Assembly: GCA_028752905.1 (NCBI GenBank)
Contig: JAQNBH010000011.1
Coordinates: 35,434,624 to 35,498,623, forward strand
Direction of reading: 5' to 3'
DNA from: Cladorhizidae sp. MBARI D1340-BT2
Lineage: Eukaryota; Porifera; Demospongiae; Poecilosclerida; Cladorhizidae
Length of the DNA stretch: 64,000 bases
Shown here: positions 19,500 to 33,017 of the stretch, piece by piece
Layout of the letters: each line of letters begins with the position of its first letter
How positions within the stretch are numbered: position 1 is the stretch's first letter
Notes under the pieces: model-generated
Told to the model about the DNA's origin: nothing
The model's input: the letters and a program-made list of their open reading frames with translations, nothing else
The model's database searches: none
Position numbers and translations under genes: made by a program

Positions 19500-21897
19500 G
19501 CAACACAGCTAACCATCAAAAAGAACAAAGATAAATTGAGGTCCAATTTGATGCCTATCCTCTTTTGTGCCCGTAAGGTTTAGCTCTCCATGGCAAGAGA
19601 GACCATGGAGATGTCTTGTCAACTGGAGAGAATGCCTCCAGTGGAGTTTTTCGTGACTTCTACATTTGCTTGTGGCCTCGGGAAATAAGCATTTGGAAGA
19701 CCAGCTGACACTTGCAAAGAATAATGCCACCTACCTGTAACCAATGGTACAAAATGAAATCCTTCAGTGTCTTTGCATGGAAGAAACTATAATCAAGGAT
19801 ATCAGGACGTAGGACATTGGTCCTAAATACTCCGTAATGGCCGATGAAGTGACCAATTGGGAGCAACTTGGTAATTCTTATAGTTCACTGTATTTATTAT
19901 AATGCACTTAATACTTAGAATTAACTTGTTCGTTGTAGGCATCGCTGTTCGCTACCTGAATGCAAATGATAATCCAGTGTAGAGACTTTTAGGCTTCCAC
20001 AAATGTGAAAACATCACCGGCAAGGCCATCAGCAGTGCTATCATGGCATTCTTGGATGCCAAAGGCCTGGACATATCAGACATGCGAGGTCAGAATTATG
20101 ATGTGGCAGGTATTTATTAGCATTTATTATTTTGCATGTTTCTGTATCTTACAGCCGGAGCCTGTAGGTGTTCTGCAAGGATTTCTGCGATCAATCCGAA
20201 AGCACCATATATACACTGTGCAAGCTATGACTTGAATTTGGCTCTTTGCTATGCTGCAAAGTCTCCAACTGTGTATATAATGATGGAGAACTTAGCTTTT
20301 ATCGGGAGATTCTTCAATAACTCACCTAAATGGTACCACGTTCACTATTTTAATACATGTTGCGTGTCATCCCAGTTATCATCCTTCATTTTTGGCCATT
20401 GCTTTTCAGTGACAGAGCTTTAGAGGCGAAGTGAGGGACTTTAACACCAGGCAGCCTAAAGAATCCCAAATCAAAAAAACCTAACTGAAGTCTCTCTGCC
20501 AGACCCGATGGGTGGAAAAGTACCAGATATTCATGTTATGAAAATTTAACTTCTCATATTCAATAATGATTACCTATGCCCGATTTTTTTCTGAACAATA
20601 ATATTGCTAGTAATGATGACAAGTGAAAATCAACATGATAATTTGACAGTGACCAGTAATATATGTGATATATGGAATACTTTTTTTAGGATGTGCATGA
20701 AATGTATGAGCCACTGTTGAACTGTTTGGAAAACATTATGTATAGCTGGAACATCTGTATGGGATAGAGAAACTCTAAGCAAAGCACATGGCCATGTTTC
20801 AAAACTTACCAGTTCTGACTTCATTGCTGCCTTCGAGGCTGTGCGATATTGTTTTTTGTGAGTTAATGTAACATCCTACCTAAGTAATGCATTTCACAGA
20901 TTACAAACACAAGTTTTACTAAAAAGTATAGCTTAAGTAATTATATCCCCTTGACATACTTTCAAGTACCTTTCAAAAGAAGTTTATATTATTCCTCTTA
21001 AACTTTTTGCTTTTTGATATACACATGACATCCAAGATGTTGCAGGGTTCTTCATTGGACATATTATCTGCATATGAAGAAGTAATGTAGAAGAAATCGC
21101 AGCTAGAGAAGATTTTATGTGTGTGAGATCACCTTCAATCAAAAAGTCTAATGCCACATAGTCGTCAAAGCAAATATCAGCAACAAAGATATCTGCAAGC
21201 CCCGAGTATGTGGACGGCAAACACAGCACCAAAACTATAAGGCATCAACAGCAGAGATATATTATAGGGTATCAGTGTTTCAGCCTATCTGACTGATATA
21301 ATTGCAGAGTTAGATGAAAGCTACAAATACAAATACACTGCTTTGTTATAAAAAAAAGGGGTTTAAATCATTTATTTCAGGCTTGGTACGATTTCTAAGA
21401 TTTCTACACTTGGTTTGACTCTCCTACCACAGAACATGGAAAATTGGCTGGATGAAGGAGCTGTGGCTAGTCTGGTCACCCATTATGCTGATGATCTGCC
21501 CGATCCTTCGACCTTCGCTGAAGAAGTGGAGCACTGGAGGTTGTTGTGGGATAATGAGTGGGATAATGAGTCACTTAAGCCAAGCAGCATAGAAGGTTCC
21601 CTCAAATCTGGCAGTCTCCAGCTTAGGAAGACGTACTATCCTAACATTGTCCGGATACTTAAGCTGCTGCTGCTGCTCCTGGTAACCTCAGCCTCTGTGG
21701 AGTGGGCAAATTCTGCTTTAGGATTTGTCAAGTCTGCAAGAAGAAATTCTATTACAGAGGATCACCTTAATGCCCTTCTTCTGCTCTTTTGCCACAAAGA
21801 TATTTCCAGTGTCTTAAATATTGACAACATTATAAACAGATTTTCTAGGCTTAAGCCGAGAAGAATGTTGCTGCTCAATCCACTTTGTGGTGATTAG
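19500..21897 (+). pseudogene. hAT transposase pseudogene (U2)
   Basis: Same block order and intron positions as the U1 copy, shifted by 17356-17357 bp. It shares many single-base states with U3 and U4 against U1 (for example GACGTAGGAC near 19806 and an early stop in the SAYEEV block near 21086), so U1 is the outlier here. Confidence 0.85.
21381..21897 (+). CDS. Last hAT exon: dimerisation domain (U2)
   Basis: Intact terminal exon as in U1, preceded by TTATTTCAG. The first codons differ by one base from U1 (GCTTGG for GCTTAG). The dimerisation-domain residues are unchanged. Confidence 0.78.
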
Positions 21898-22010
21898 TCA
21901 TGTGATGTGTGTGTATTATATTTTTTACAAACTACTTGCATTGTCTTAAAATTTTATTATTAAATTTAATTAGTATATATGGCAAAAACATACACTCACT
22001 TCCTTGAGAT

Positions 22011-22046
22011 AGCACCCCATCCCTCTAAATCCTGGTTACGCCATTG
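22011..22046 (+). repeat. Candidate hAT right terminal repeat (U2)
   Basis: Same outward-facing end as 4655-4690, abutting the truncated LINE-1 C-terminus. Confidence 0.5.
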
Positions 22047-24143
22047 GAGTGAATGGTTCTCTAGGGTTTCTTGACTTAAGTTGTTCCATATGGTGACAGA
22101 CCCAGGTACAAAAGAAAACTTGAATGCCTGGTCTTAGCATACGGTTGATTCAACAGTGATATCGGTCCTGGGTTATTCTGCCTATTCAGTTTAACATGAG
22201 TACATCTTGAGGAAATAGCAGCTGGCCTTTCGTAATTTTGAATGCCATAAATAACTTCAGAAATATTCTGAGAGAAGGGCTTCCAATTTTGATTAATAGG
22301 TCCTGATAGTTGCAGGCCAATTGTTTCGTACACATCTTGAGAGCAAACTTTTGGACTTTCTCAAGTTCGCAACATCTCTGATGTGGTATGGGTCTCAAAC
22401 AGGAGAAGCATATTCCAGATGCAGACGTACTAGGACATTGTACATCTCTAGCATGCTGGCGGCATATATACGATTATAGAAACTCCTATATAGTAGGCCA
22501 ATTAGTTTCCTAGTTTTAGCACAAATACCATCTATATGTGCAGACGAAGATAGTTCTGAGGAGAGCAGCACACCAAGGTATTTGTAAGAATTTACTTCGT
22601 CCAGAGTTGTACCATTTAGAACAAGTTTGGAAGGCTGTAATGGTTTATTTTTCCTTGATATCATCATAGTCTTACACTTTGTTGGGTTAAAGATAAGATT
22701 ATTACAACAGGCCCATTAGTTGATACGGTCAATGTCCATTTGTAGACTCGAGAAGTCATTAATTGTTCTGATTAGTTTGTAAAGCAGCATGTCATCAGCA
22801 TAGAGATTTAAGGTGCTACCAGCAGAGAGAATAACGTCAGTTACATCGTCTATATAGATTAAAAAGAGCCCAATACTGAACTCTGTGGAACACCCGATAG
22901 TACCATGACATCCTGTGAAGAACCATCCACTACCACATGTTGCTTCCTGTTACATAAGTAACTCTTATGAAGGCTATTGTGAGACTCTCCAAACCACAGT
23001 TTATCAGTTTATCAACGAGTGGCTGATGAGGGATTGAGTCAAATGCTTTTGTTAAGTCAAAAAATATGGTGCACACCTCCTGATCATATTCCAACATCTT
23101 AAGCCAATCATGTGTAACTGACAGTAAAGCAGTAACTGTTGATTTTCCATGTTGGAAACCCCATTGCTTGTCAGATAGTGGGTGTAACAGTTCCAACTGG
23201 TCAGTGATGGACTGATGTATATGGCGCTCGAGCATCTTGCTAACTACTGACAAAAGTGAAATGGGTCGATAATTGGACCACTCATTTCCCTTGTTGGATT
23301 GGGGGATCGGAACAACAGAGGATATTTTCCAACATTGTGGGAAGCACCCTTGAGTAATGGATAAGTTGAAAAGTTTAGTAAGAGATGGTGGTATTGCTAT
23401 ATGCTGTTCCCTTTAGCATTTTTGCTGATATTCCACCTGGACCATTTGCTTTTGTGGTGTCCAGTGACATTATCAAATGAAATACTTCCTCATCTGTGCA
23501 AGTGATACAATTTACACTATCATATACATTGTCAAACTGAGATAAAGGAGGGATAGCTCACTGTGAGAAAAATCTATTTAGCATATTGGCCTTGTCTAAG
23601 TCAGACTTGCCAATTTCATCCTTATAATGTTGGGATGGCAGACTTTTTCTTGTTGAGATATTTTACCATCCTCCAGAACTTTCTTTCGTTTTTTGGGGTT
23701 TATCCTCGCCAAATATGCCGACTCAGCACTACATAGCAACACTACAACTTCATTTCTAAGTTTCTTATTCTTGGACTTCTCATATTACTGTTGAGTTCTC
23801 ATCGCAGCTCTGAATGATGCATTCGGATTAACCTTATGACACGGGTTGATAACCAAGGAACATTTTTCTTGCCACTGAAAGTCCGGTGAGGAATGCATGT
23901 AGACATGATTTCAGAAAATTTCGCAGACCAGTTAGCTGCAAAAAGATTAATGCCTCTTCCTCCTCCTAGTAAAGATTGATCAATTTTCAGTTGCTTCAAG
24001 CCATCGATAATGGGGTTTGCTTTCTTTGCATGTGGATTTCCACTAGATGTCCATGAAGACCTGACATTCAGTAAGGGTGCTGCATGTTCAAATATTTTCC
24101 AGGTATAATCTGGTTGTGGCAAGAAGAAATTTTTTTTAGACAC
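22047..24143 (-). pseudogene. LINE-1 reverse transcriptase, heavily disrupted copy (U2)
   Basis: Only two parts stay open: 22930-23253, covering MLERHIHQS to the FFDLTKAFDS box, and 23799-24143, covering the N-terminal linker. Between them the frame is broken by indels, including loss of the segment around the FLCTDEE codons and about 30 bp of extra T-rich DNA near 23676-23710. The C-terminal half (22047-22929) matches the other units, with the YADD region and the same internal TAA. This copy is clearly more decayed than those in U1, U3 and U4. Confidence 0.88.
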
Positions 24144-25973
24144 TCATAGCCTGTCTAAGCTCACAATTGGCAGGATGGTTTGGATTGGTATTGGGTGTGA
24201 CCATCTCAAGATGTTAATATCATGATGAGCCACACATAATATAAAGCTCCAAGTGTTTTTTGCAGAGGAAGCTTCGAGGAGTTATTTCTTTGCCGCTACA
24301 GATCTCCACAGTTTGCATGACATCGAACCAGTGAGTTTATTGGTGTGACTTACGCTTGACAGTAAATGGTCATGGCAAAGTGACATAGCTCTATGGTTTG
24401 CTGGTGGTGGTCTCCTGGGAAGGTGGACGAGTGCTTGCTTTCAAAAAGCTGTCCACAATGTGTGACTCACCAGAGGTGGGATAAGGACTCAGAGGAATAT
24501 AATTAATAGTGGGAAGGCCAGAGGATACCTGCAATGACAACTAGTCAGGATCCTCACCTGCCATAGAGATGCATGGGCCGAAGAGAATAAGCACTCCATT
24601 CTCAAGATCACTTTTCATATCGGTACCATGTATCTGCTGTTATTTTAAGTTGTTATAAGTGATGGTGCTGCAAAGACAGTGACCCATATCAATGGAGTGA
24701 ATGAAAACACAGGGCCTTATGGAAAAGAGCATACCATCATCAACATGAGTGCGTAGGACATTTCCAGAAGCATTTTGGCAAGCATTTTAGAATTTAAAGT
24801 CGTGTAGCTATTTTCAACTTTTTTTTTGCTGTGTAGGTAACTCTATCATGTTTTTGTTTCAAACTTTTTATGTCACCTGAAAGAACTATGCAAGAGCGCA
24901 TCCATGCAAGCCCTGAAAGAGATAAAGTTGCCACCAATCCTTCACAGATTGCACTAGTTCCCTTGGCATGATTGAAGATCAAGACGTAAATAAAAGAAGA
25001 AAAGATTTAAAAAATCTTGCTTAGACATGCATTAAAAAGTTGTAAATATACCACAACTTCAAGATCATGTAAATTTTCATCTTTTGGGGGACTGTGAAGA
25101 TAACTCCATCATGTTTCACTTTTATCTCAAACATTTTATGTCATCCAAAAGCCATTGCTTTTCTCTATGCAATCTAAAACTTACCATTACATGTATATGG
25201 TAATATACAAGCACTGGAAACCAGGTGATTAATTTATTTATTAATTGACATCCTACTATCCAAATGAACACCACTTAGTAATCACAAATCTAGAATTTTA
25301 TTGCTGTTAACAAGCTACCACCCACAAATGTTCGAAGTTTATACGAGTGTTATATGGTCAGTGATCCATGCAGTAAGAGGACCTCCACTACTTTGCATGA
25401 CCCTGACTCAAAAGTGCACATAACTCCTAACATTTTAAGCATGTATTAAGCACAGATATAGCTATCTTCTAACTTAACAAATCATGATAAGAAAGTTATG
25501 GTGGTACTTCCACAAAAAAGAAGCTATTGATTCTATTCCTCTTTTTAGGATTAAGGTGTGTATTTTTGGAAATAGAAATAACCAAAGATGGGTTAGAAGA
25601 TACAAACGTGAGTTTTAGCCAATGTATGAACTAACATTTGGACCATTTTGAAATACCAGTAATGACACTGTTTATTGTAAGTATATCCTTGGCTTGTTTT
25701 CTATATAAGGATTTGTTTTCTATATAAGAACTTGTATGATTACACTCAGCTGACATATAAATCAGCTTTTTGCTTTTGAAGCCAGCAACGGATTTTTCCT
25801 GGTGAACACCGAAATATTTTAGTTAAAGTATTGCTTAAAAAAACAAAAAGCTGATTTACAGGTAAATCTTTAATATAATACGATTCTGGTGTCATCTAAC
25901 CACAGCTAATTGGCGCTATTTCTATATAGTGGTATCTTATCATCTGGTGCTTATTTTTACCCTGCATGCTTAC
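24144..25973. other. Unrecognised region (U2)
   Basis: Counterpart of 6789-8616, with the diverged direct repeats and the 15-bp-arm inverted repeat at 25758-25858. It carries more indels relative to U1 than most of the unit. Confidence 0.5.
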
Positions 25974-26291
25974 CAACTGCATAATATTTCAAACTACCTT
26001 CAGGAATGACTTGAAATTGGCACCTTTCATAAACACCTGTTCCAATTGCATAACCACAAAAGTAATTACCAGCATTTGCTGGGTGGAAATTCCTGAAGAG
26101 AAGTCTTGTATTTCCATCTCTTGAAGCATTAATTCCATAAGTTGTGCAGTTGCATACTCCTGGGAGTAAATTACCAACCGCGTTGTAATCCTTGAACCAA
26201 GTAATATGACCACCATTTTTTCTTTGACACTTAACTTCATAGCTGCCTCCTAGTGGTATTTTAACAACAGGTAGAGGAACTACACTAAAAC
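25974..26291 (-). CDS. Immunoglobulin-like domain exon, phase 1-1 (U2)
   Basis: Same 318-nt exon and splice sites as in U1. I see one coding change, Ser39 to Gly. All five cysteines and Trp31 are kept. This is notable because the flanking DNA of this unit has several indels within a few hundred bases. Confidence 0.8.
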
Positions 26292-26996
26292 CTGAATGTG
26301 AAAATGTAGAGGAAAGATAAAATCAAGATGGGAAGGAAGAGAATGAAGAAGGGAAGATGGGCATGGAAAGTATCAAATCATGTTCCAGGTAAAATTGGAT
26401 GTCGATTGAAGGCATGTGGCAATGTATGGGTAGAAACAAGGTTATAGAGCAGTTCATACATGCTTATGTGGGGACAATTTATTGCTCCATGTAATGAACC
26501 TATGTGTATACACATGTTTGAGGTAAGTCTAGCTCTCCTAAGTTCCAAAGTTTCTACGGCATGTTTTCTTCTTTCTAACTCACCATTTTCATTTTACTTG
26601 GTTTGTTGCACTGGGCCATCTGCAGTTATGATGTTGCTGTTCATACCCACATCCATGGAGGCCATTTATTGCTTCATGTGTTGAATGTATGTGCACCTGA
26701 GGCCAGATCTTTTTTCAATTTTTGGTACATATTTGATCAACCCTTTAGCATAAAATTAGACTGTATTTGGTTTTTATCCTTTTTTTGGAGATAAAATTTA
26801 ACTTTTTAGCTTCACTGCATTTTTAAGTTATGCTAATCTGAGTTTCAGAGCAGTACCTACCACCCTTCTTCATATTTTGTATAATAACATTATGCTTATC
26901 TGCACACTCTCATTTTGTCTAAGTGATGCTTAATATTACACTTTATTTAGCTCCTTCTATCCTTTCCAAATCCTGGAATCACAACTGAGAGGTATG
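26292..26996. other. Unrecognised region (U2)
   Basis: Counterpart of 8935-9640. A one-base insertion near 26482 disrupts the plus-strand open stretch seen in U1, which argues against that stretch being coding. Confidence 0.5.
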
Positions 26997-27316
26997 TATG
27001 AAGTGATGAAAAGGGAGAAGAAAACATCATATACTTGGCTTTCTTGGATGTCAGCAAGGCTTATGATAGTGTGTGGAGGGAGGGAATGTGGCATAATATG
27101 AGGCAGTATGGTGTAGAAGAGAATTTTGTGAGGGTGTGTGAGTGGTTGTATAGTGGGGTAATGACAAGGACTGTAGGGGTACCCTTTGTCTCCACTACTG
27201 TTAAAATAGAGCTAATTGATATATTGGAGGAGTTAGGAACTCATTTATATAATAAGTGAAGGGGATGTTGTTGTGAGAACTCATGGATGCAGAAGACTTT
27301 GGGATGGTTATAAGCT
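26997..27316 (+). pseudogene. LINE-2 reverse transcriptase fragment (U2)
   Basis: As in U1: FLDVSKAYDSVWREGMW is intact (27035 onward) and the 9-bp in-frame deletion after YSGVMTRTV is shared with U1 but not with U3 or U4. The frame ends at 27259. Confidence 0.8.
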
Positions 27317-27366
27317 ATGTTGAATATGATGGAGGTAAATATATTAAGGTCGTAATAGTAGGAAAA

Positions 27367-27576
27367 GCAAGGTTATATGTCCACCAGCTTCTCCTGTCAG
27401 CCATGTAGCCTATTTTCACCTGCCAGTGCAGCAAATCATTTTATTGATATGAGCGCCTATGCGGAGGTGGTTTTGGAGGGCATCTGGGAAGGGGGGGGGT
27501 GGGGGGGGGGGGGTTGTTTGTATTTCTGGCTTGCTTCCTCTGCTATCTGGTAAAGGATCCCATTGAATCTTCACCA
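27367..27576. other. U2-specific segment with poly-G tract
   Basis: About 210 bp with no counterpart in U1, U3 or U4, sitting just before the foldback element. It includes G9-T-G13 at about 27491-27513, a candidate for quadruplex formation or for sequencing error in length. Whether it is an insertion in U2 or a deletion in the other units cannot be told here. Confidence 0.85.
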
Positions 27577-27750
27577 AACTCTCAATTGACATAGTACAGA
27601 TAGAATGAATTTTTCGATAGTCCACGTAAATTGACTCACTTGACATTTCAGCTGGTTGCTATAGCCTTCATCAGGAACAATGACAGATTAAGGCTAGAGC
27701 ATCTAGCCAAATGTCGAGCAAGTTAATTTAAGTTGATTATCGAGAAAGTC
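27577..27750. repeat. Foldback element, long form (U2)
   Basis: Counterpart of 10036-10209 with a few substitutions in the leader and arms (for example CAATTGACATA). Inverted arms and the minus-strand CTGATGA...GAAA pair are kept. Confidence 0.65.
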
Positions 27751-28746
27751 AAGATTGTAGTAGTTGGGGAGAGAATGAAGTTGGAATGAGTTGGAGAAAT
27801 AATGGAAAGAGGTGGAAGAATTCAAGTGCTTGGTACTGTAGTTTGCAAGAAATTATGAGTAATTTCCAGTTAGAGAAGATAGTAAAGAAGGCAGAAAAGT
27901 TGATGTAAAGTTACATAGATTGGCCGACTGAATGGAGAGGTGGAAATAGATAGAGGAAGATCTTTCAGAGCTTCTAGTGAGATTGGGTATGGAGTATGCA
28001 ACTGAAGTATGGTAAACAGGAAGACATACTGCATGTAAGAGGTAGGAGACAGCACAGACGAGAGTGAGCAGGAGATTGTGGTGGGCTAGCAGTACCATAG
28101 CAAGAGTGGTGGTGCTGGGAGATCTGGGTGGAAGACTTTGAAGAGAGGAGGGAAGAGATGTTATTTGGTAACAGATTAAAGGTGATAGCAGATTGCTGAT
28201 TGGTTAAGATTGTAGTAGATAAACTAAGAAAGATGGAGGAATAGGGTTATGGGAAGGTTATGAAGCTATGAAGAGAAAATATGAGCTAAGTAATGATGTT
28301 GGATCAGTTCACAGGTAGAAGGAAAAGATTAAGGCAAGAAATGAGAAGGCAGAGAGGTAGAAGTAAATGCTATGAGTAGTCCGAAGTGGTACACATTAGC
28401 AAAGAATGGTGGGGAGGTATGTGAGGTCAGTAACAGGGTAAGGGAATGTGAGATTTATGTTCAGACTGAGGACTAATTCATCAGGTTTCTTGGCAGACAA
28501 GGAGAGATGCAGAATGGTCACCTGTTGAGAGGTGTATGTATAATATGTGATAGGTAGAGGAGAATGTGGCCCATCTCTTGGTAATTTACAAGGAATCTGA
28601 GGTGGTTCAGGAAATGCTTGTGACAAGGTGTGCAGAATTGTGTGGCTGGACAGTGGCTAGATTAATATGGAAGACTTGGTATCGAATGAATGGTGGCTGT
28701 TAGGAAAAGGTGGGAAGGGGTTAAGTAATGGGTGTTATGATGGTGG
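27751..28746 (+). pseudogene. LINE-2 post-RT region (U2)
   Basis: Nearly identical to the U1 copy. It ends at the same GTGAA breakpoint into gypsy-B (28747-28751). Confidence 0.7.
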
Positions 28747-28911
28747 GTGAACATGCAAATATCGTGAGGAGAATGAAAAATGACATGAGGAGGAGAGAAG
28801 AGAGAGAAGAACGACGTGAAGATATGAGATGGCAAGAAGCCAAAGAGGAGAGAGAGAGCAAAGCAAAATGAGGATGCTAGGAGAAAAGAGGAGTCAGAGA
28901 GATGGTTCCAG

Positions 28912-29709
28912 ATGTTGCAGATGCTGACTCAGACCAACATCACTAGGAGACAGGAGGATGCCAAGAACAGGAGGCAGGAGAGGGAGGAGTTTGAAAGAAT
29001 CAGACAAGAGGACAAACAGGAAGACAAGAGGAGATGCCAAGAAGCTAAAGAGGAGACTGATCACCTCAGACAAGAGGCAAGAGATAGAGAAGAAGAGAGG
29101 GAGTGGGTGAGATGTCATGAATACAAAGAAGACAGGGAGAGACAGAAACGAAGTAACAGCAAGAATGCCTTCAGGTCTGTCCAGCTTAAGGATCTGACAG
29201 AGATAGAGACATTCCTAGAAAATTTTAGGACACTTACTCCCTTTGAGATACACCCAGACTACTGGGTCGTGAACCTCCTCACTGTGCTGGATGATAAGTC
29301 CAAGGACTACCAAGCTGGCCTCCCAGAAGATCAAAATAAAGATTTTGATATTCTATGCCAGAGACGCATTGCCTACCACGCCATCACGCCAGATTTCTAC
29401 CAGATCAAATGGCATGGGTTAACACAACTACAAGGAGAGTCTGGACAGGAGCTAGCCAAACATGTGGACGGTCTGCTAGATGAATACATGAAAGGTGCCA
29501 CATCCAGACAAGACTTGCATATCATGATGGCAGTGGAGAGGACCATCCAAGCATTGTCAGACACCAAGGCAGAGTTCTTGGTCAGGGAGCGAGCACCGAC
29601 AACACCAGCCGAAGTAGGGAGCCTGATTGAGAAATATCGTTACATCCAGCCCAAATGGAGGAGTCCAGGTGACCATGGACTAGACTACCTCTTCTCAGAC
29701 AGCCCGTAG
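28912..29709 (+). CDS. SCAN-like Gag of gypsy-B (U2)
   Basis: 265 codons with the same predicted protein as the U1 copy. Upstream, near 28866, one Lys codon is changed to Asn (CAAAATGAGG for CAAAAAGAGG), outside this ORF. Capsid and SCAN-like regions are as in U1, followed by the same TAG. Confidence 0.82.
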   Translation: MLQMLTQTNITRRQEDAKNRRQEREEFERIRQEDKQEDKRRCQEAKEETDHLRQEARDREEEREWVRCHEYKEDRERQKRSNSKNAFRSVQLKDLTEIETFLENFRTLTPFEIHPDYWVVNLLTVLDDKSKDYQAGLPEDQNKDFDILCQRRIAYHAITPDFYQIKWHGLTQLQGESGQELAKHVDGLLDEYMKGATSRQDLHIMMAVERTIQALSDTKAEFLVRERAPTTPAEVGSLIEKYRYIQPKWRSPGDHGLDYLFSDSP

Positions 29710-29811
29710 GGACTACTCACGAGGTGGGCACTACAACTTCAACCCTTCAATTATAAAATCTGCCATCACCCGGGAACACAGAATGGAAATGCAGACAGCC
29801 TTTCAAGGTAA
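29710..29811 (+). pseudogene. RNase H tail of gypsy-B (U2)
   Basis: Same in-frame RWALQLQPFNYKI...GNADSLSR tail and TAA as in U1, so the internal deletion predates amplification. Confidence 0.85.
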
Positions 29812-29839
29812 GCATGGGAGGACAACCGGGAAGCACTAC

Positions 29840-30115
29840 AGGGGAGGAAAGGGGGGAGTGTAGTAGAAGCCCTGACAAGACCCTTGTCACTTGCAGAGGC
29901 AGAGTATACTAACTGATAACCACAATATAATTAACACTTAGATGATGAACACATAAATATTACCATTTAAGGACTGATTTTGTACCAGGCCAGAAACCTA
30001 TTTAAAGGAGCTGGTATTACTGGGAGGCAGTCTCCCTAAGGTGCTAAATTATTGGAATATTATTCAATTGCCAAGAGATAGCGGTTAGGTTATAGCTTAG
30101 GGACAATCCACTACA
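29840..30115 (+). repeat. Polypurine tract and gypsy-B 3' LTR (U2)
   Basis: Purine tract 29840-29858 followed by a 257-bp LTR (29859-30115) with TGTAG...CTACA ends, almost identical to U1. Confidence 0.85.
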
Positions 30116-31206
30116 CTCTTGATCTGCTGAGAAAAACTATTGCAACCATAGGCTTGTTGGCATAGTTGTTTTTTCGAATTGCCTGAAAATTATTGATGTT
30201 ACAAAAATACTAGGTGATGATGTCATTGCTTTGTTATCATGACAAAATTGATATCCAGATATCATTAACAAATCTTAATGCATTAAATCTCGATTTCTTT
30301 TCTCAGATCTAGCTATACATATTATATTACTGTACTCTTACAGTTTTTATAATTGTTAGTATTTCAGTGATTTGACCCATAAAATTTCCAACTGAAAAAT
30401 TGTCCTCTCAAAAGGTTAGCTTTTATATATTTTTTCAGATATGAAGTACAAGGAATTTCATGTAGGTAAAGGTTAATATTCATGAAAATGAACCTGTCCC
30501 AAAATAGCCACACCCATACTGAAGATCTTCATCAAATATGAAAAATGATTTGGACAATCTTCCTTGCATATATACTGCACAACAAAAGGCTTGCAATTTG
30601 GCAGATGTGCACTGTCCAATGTTTCCATCAGGCAGGTAAGACAAGTGCTATAATTTTCACAGTCTCAATTGTTGTGGCATATGAATATTCATATGCACAT
30701 TTATTAATTCACCTATTGCATGCATGTGCAACCTCCTGCACTTATTAGAAATAGAACTAACTTCTTATGAAAATGCCTTCTGTACCATGAAAGAATGGGT
30801 AAAGTAAGGCCTTACATGGCAAGTACCCGAATAGCAGTAGGTATTTTCTCTAAGTGACAAGTGAGTGTGAAGGCAAACATGGGCATAAGATTTTGAATAC
30901 AGTACAAAAACTTACTTTTATCACATTTGTCTGTAGCCCCAGAAGAATCTAGGAAGGGAAATATATTCATTATCATTGAACTTTTTGGAAGACAGACCTA
31001 CTTTAGTCTCTCCAATGTATATACATGTCTACAGATAGTTACTGATATGACTGAAATACAATAGTTCACACTCTTGTAGCACAAATAGTGCTTTCTTTAT
31101 GATGTATAAACAGGGTTTGATTCAGGCACTGGGGCAGGCGATCACCTTATGAAACAAAAGCATGGATTACCTAGTGGGATTCGGGGGCCTCTAGGATTAA
31201 AATACA
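30116..31206. other. Unrecognised region (U2)
   Basis: Counterpart of 12575-13665. The minus-strand mini-exon-like segment between consensus splice sites is conserved. No family recognised. Confidence 0.5.
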
Positions 31207-31211
31207 TAACA

Positions 31212-32137
<926 letters not shown>

Positions 32138-32390
32138 TATAAAACAGAACAATACAAAGCAAAACAAAATAAAACAAAACGAAATGAAATGAAGACAAAA
32201 GAAAGAAAAAAAGGAAAAAAAGGAAGAAGAAAAAACACAAAACAAAACAAAACAAAAAAAAATGTTTAAAGAGAATCTTTAAAGTAAATTTATTTTCGGG
32301 AAACAAGTGAAAAAGCATTTATTAAAAAAATTTAAAGCCACTACTACTAACAGATCGGTACTAATAAACCACTTAACTTAAGAGACAATG

Positions 32391-32491
32391 AACTCTCAGT
32401 TGACATAATAACATCAAAATCACCTTCTCAATAATCAACTTCAAATTTTAGAGTGAATGCAATTTTAAGTAGATTATTGAGAAGGTGATTT
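32391..32491. repeat. Foldback element, short hairpin (U2)
   Basis: Arms 32417-32447 and 32461-32491 with the 13-nt loop. U2 has one additional arm mismatch (T for G). Confidence 0.85.
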
Positions 32492-32640
32492 TAATAATAG
32501 AAGAACATAAAAAAAATTAATAGCAATAATAATTATAATATAATAACACGGTAGTAGTAATAGTAATAGTAAAAGTCTATCTATGTCATTTGCTGTCTGC
32601 TCATTTATCCATTTATCTCATTCACCATCCATTGCCCTTC

Positions 32641-33017
<377 letters not shown>

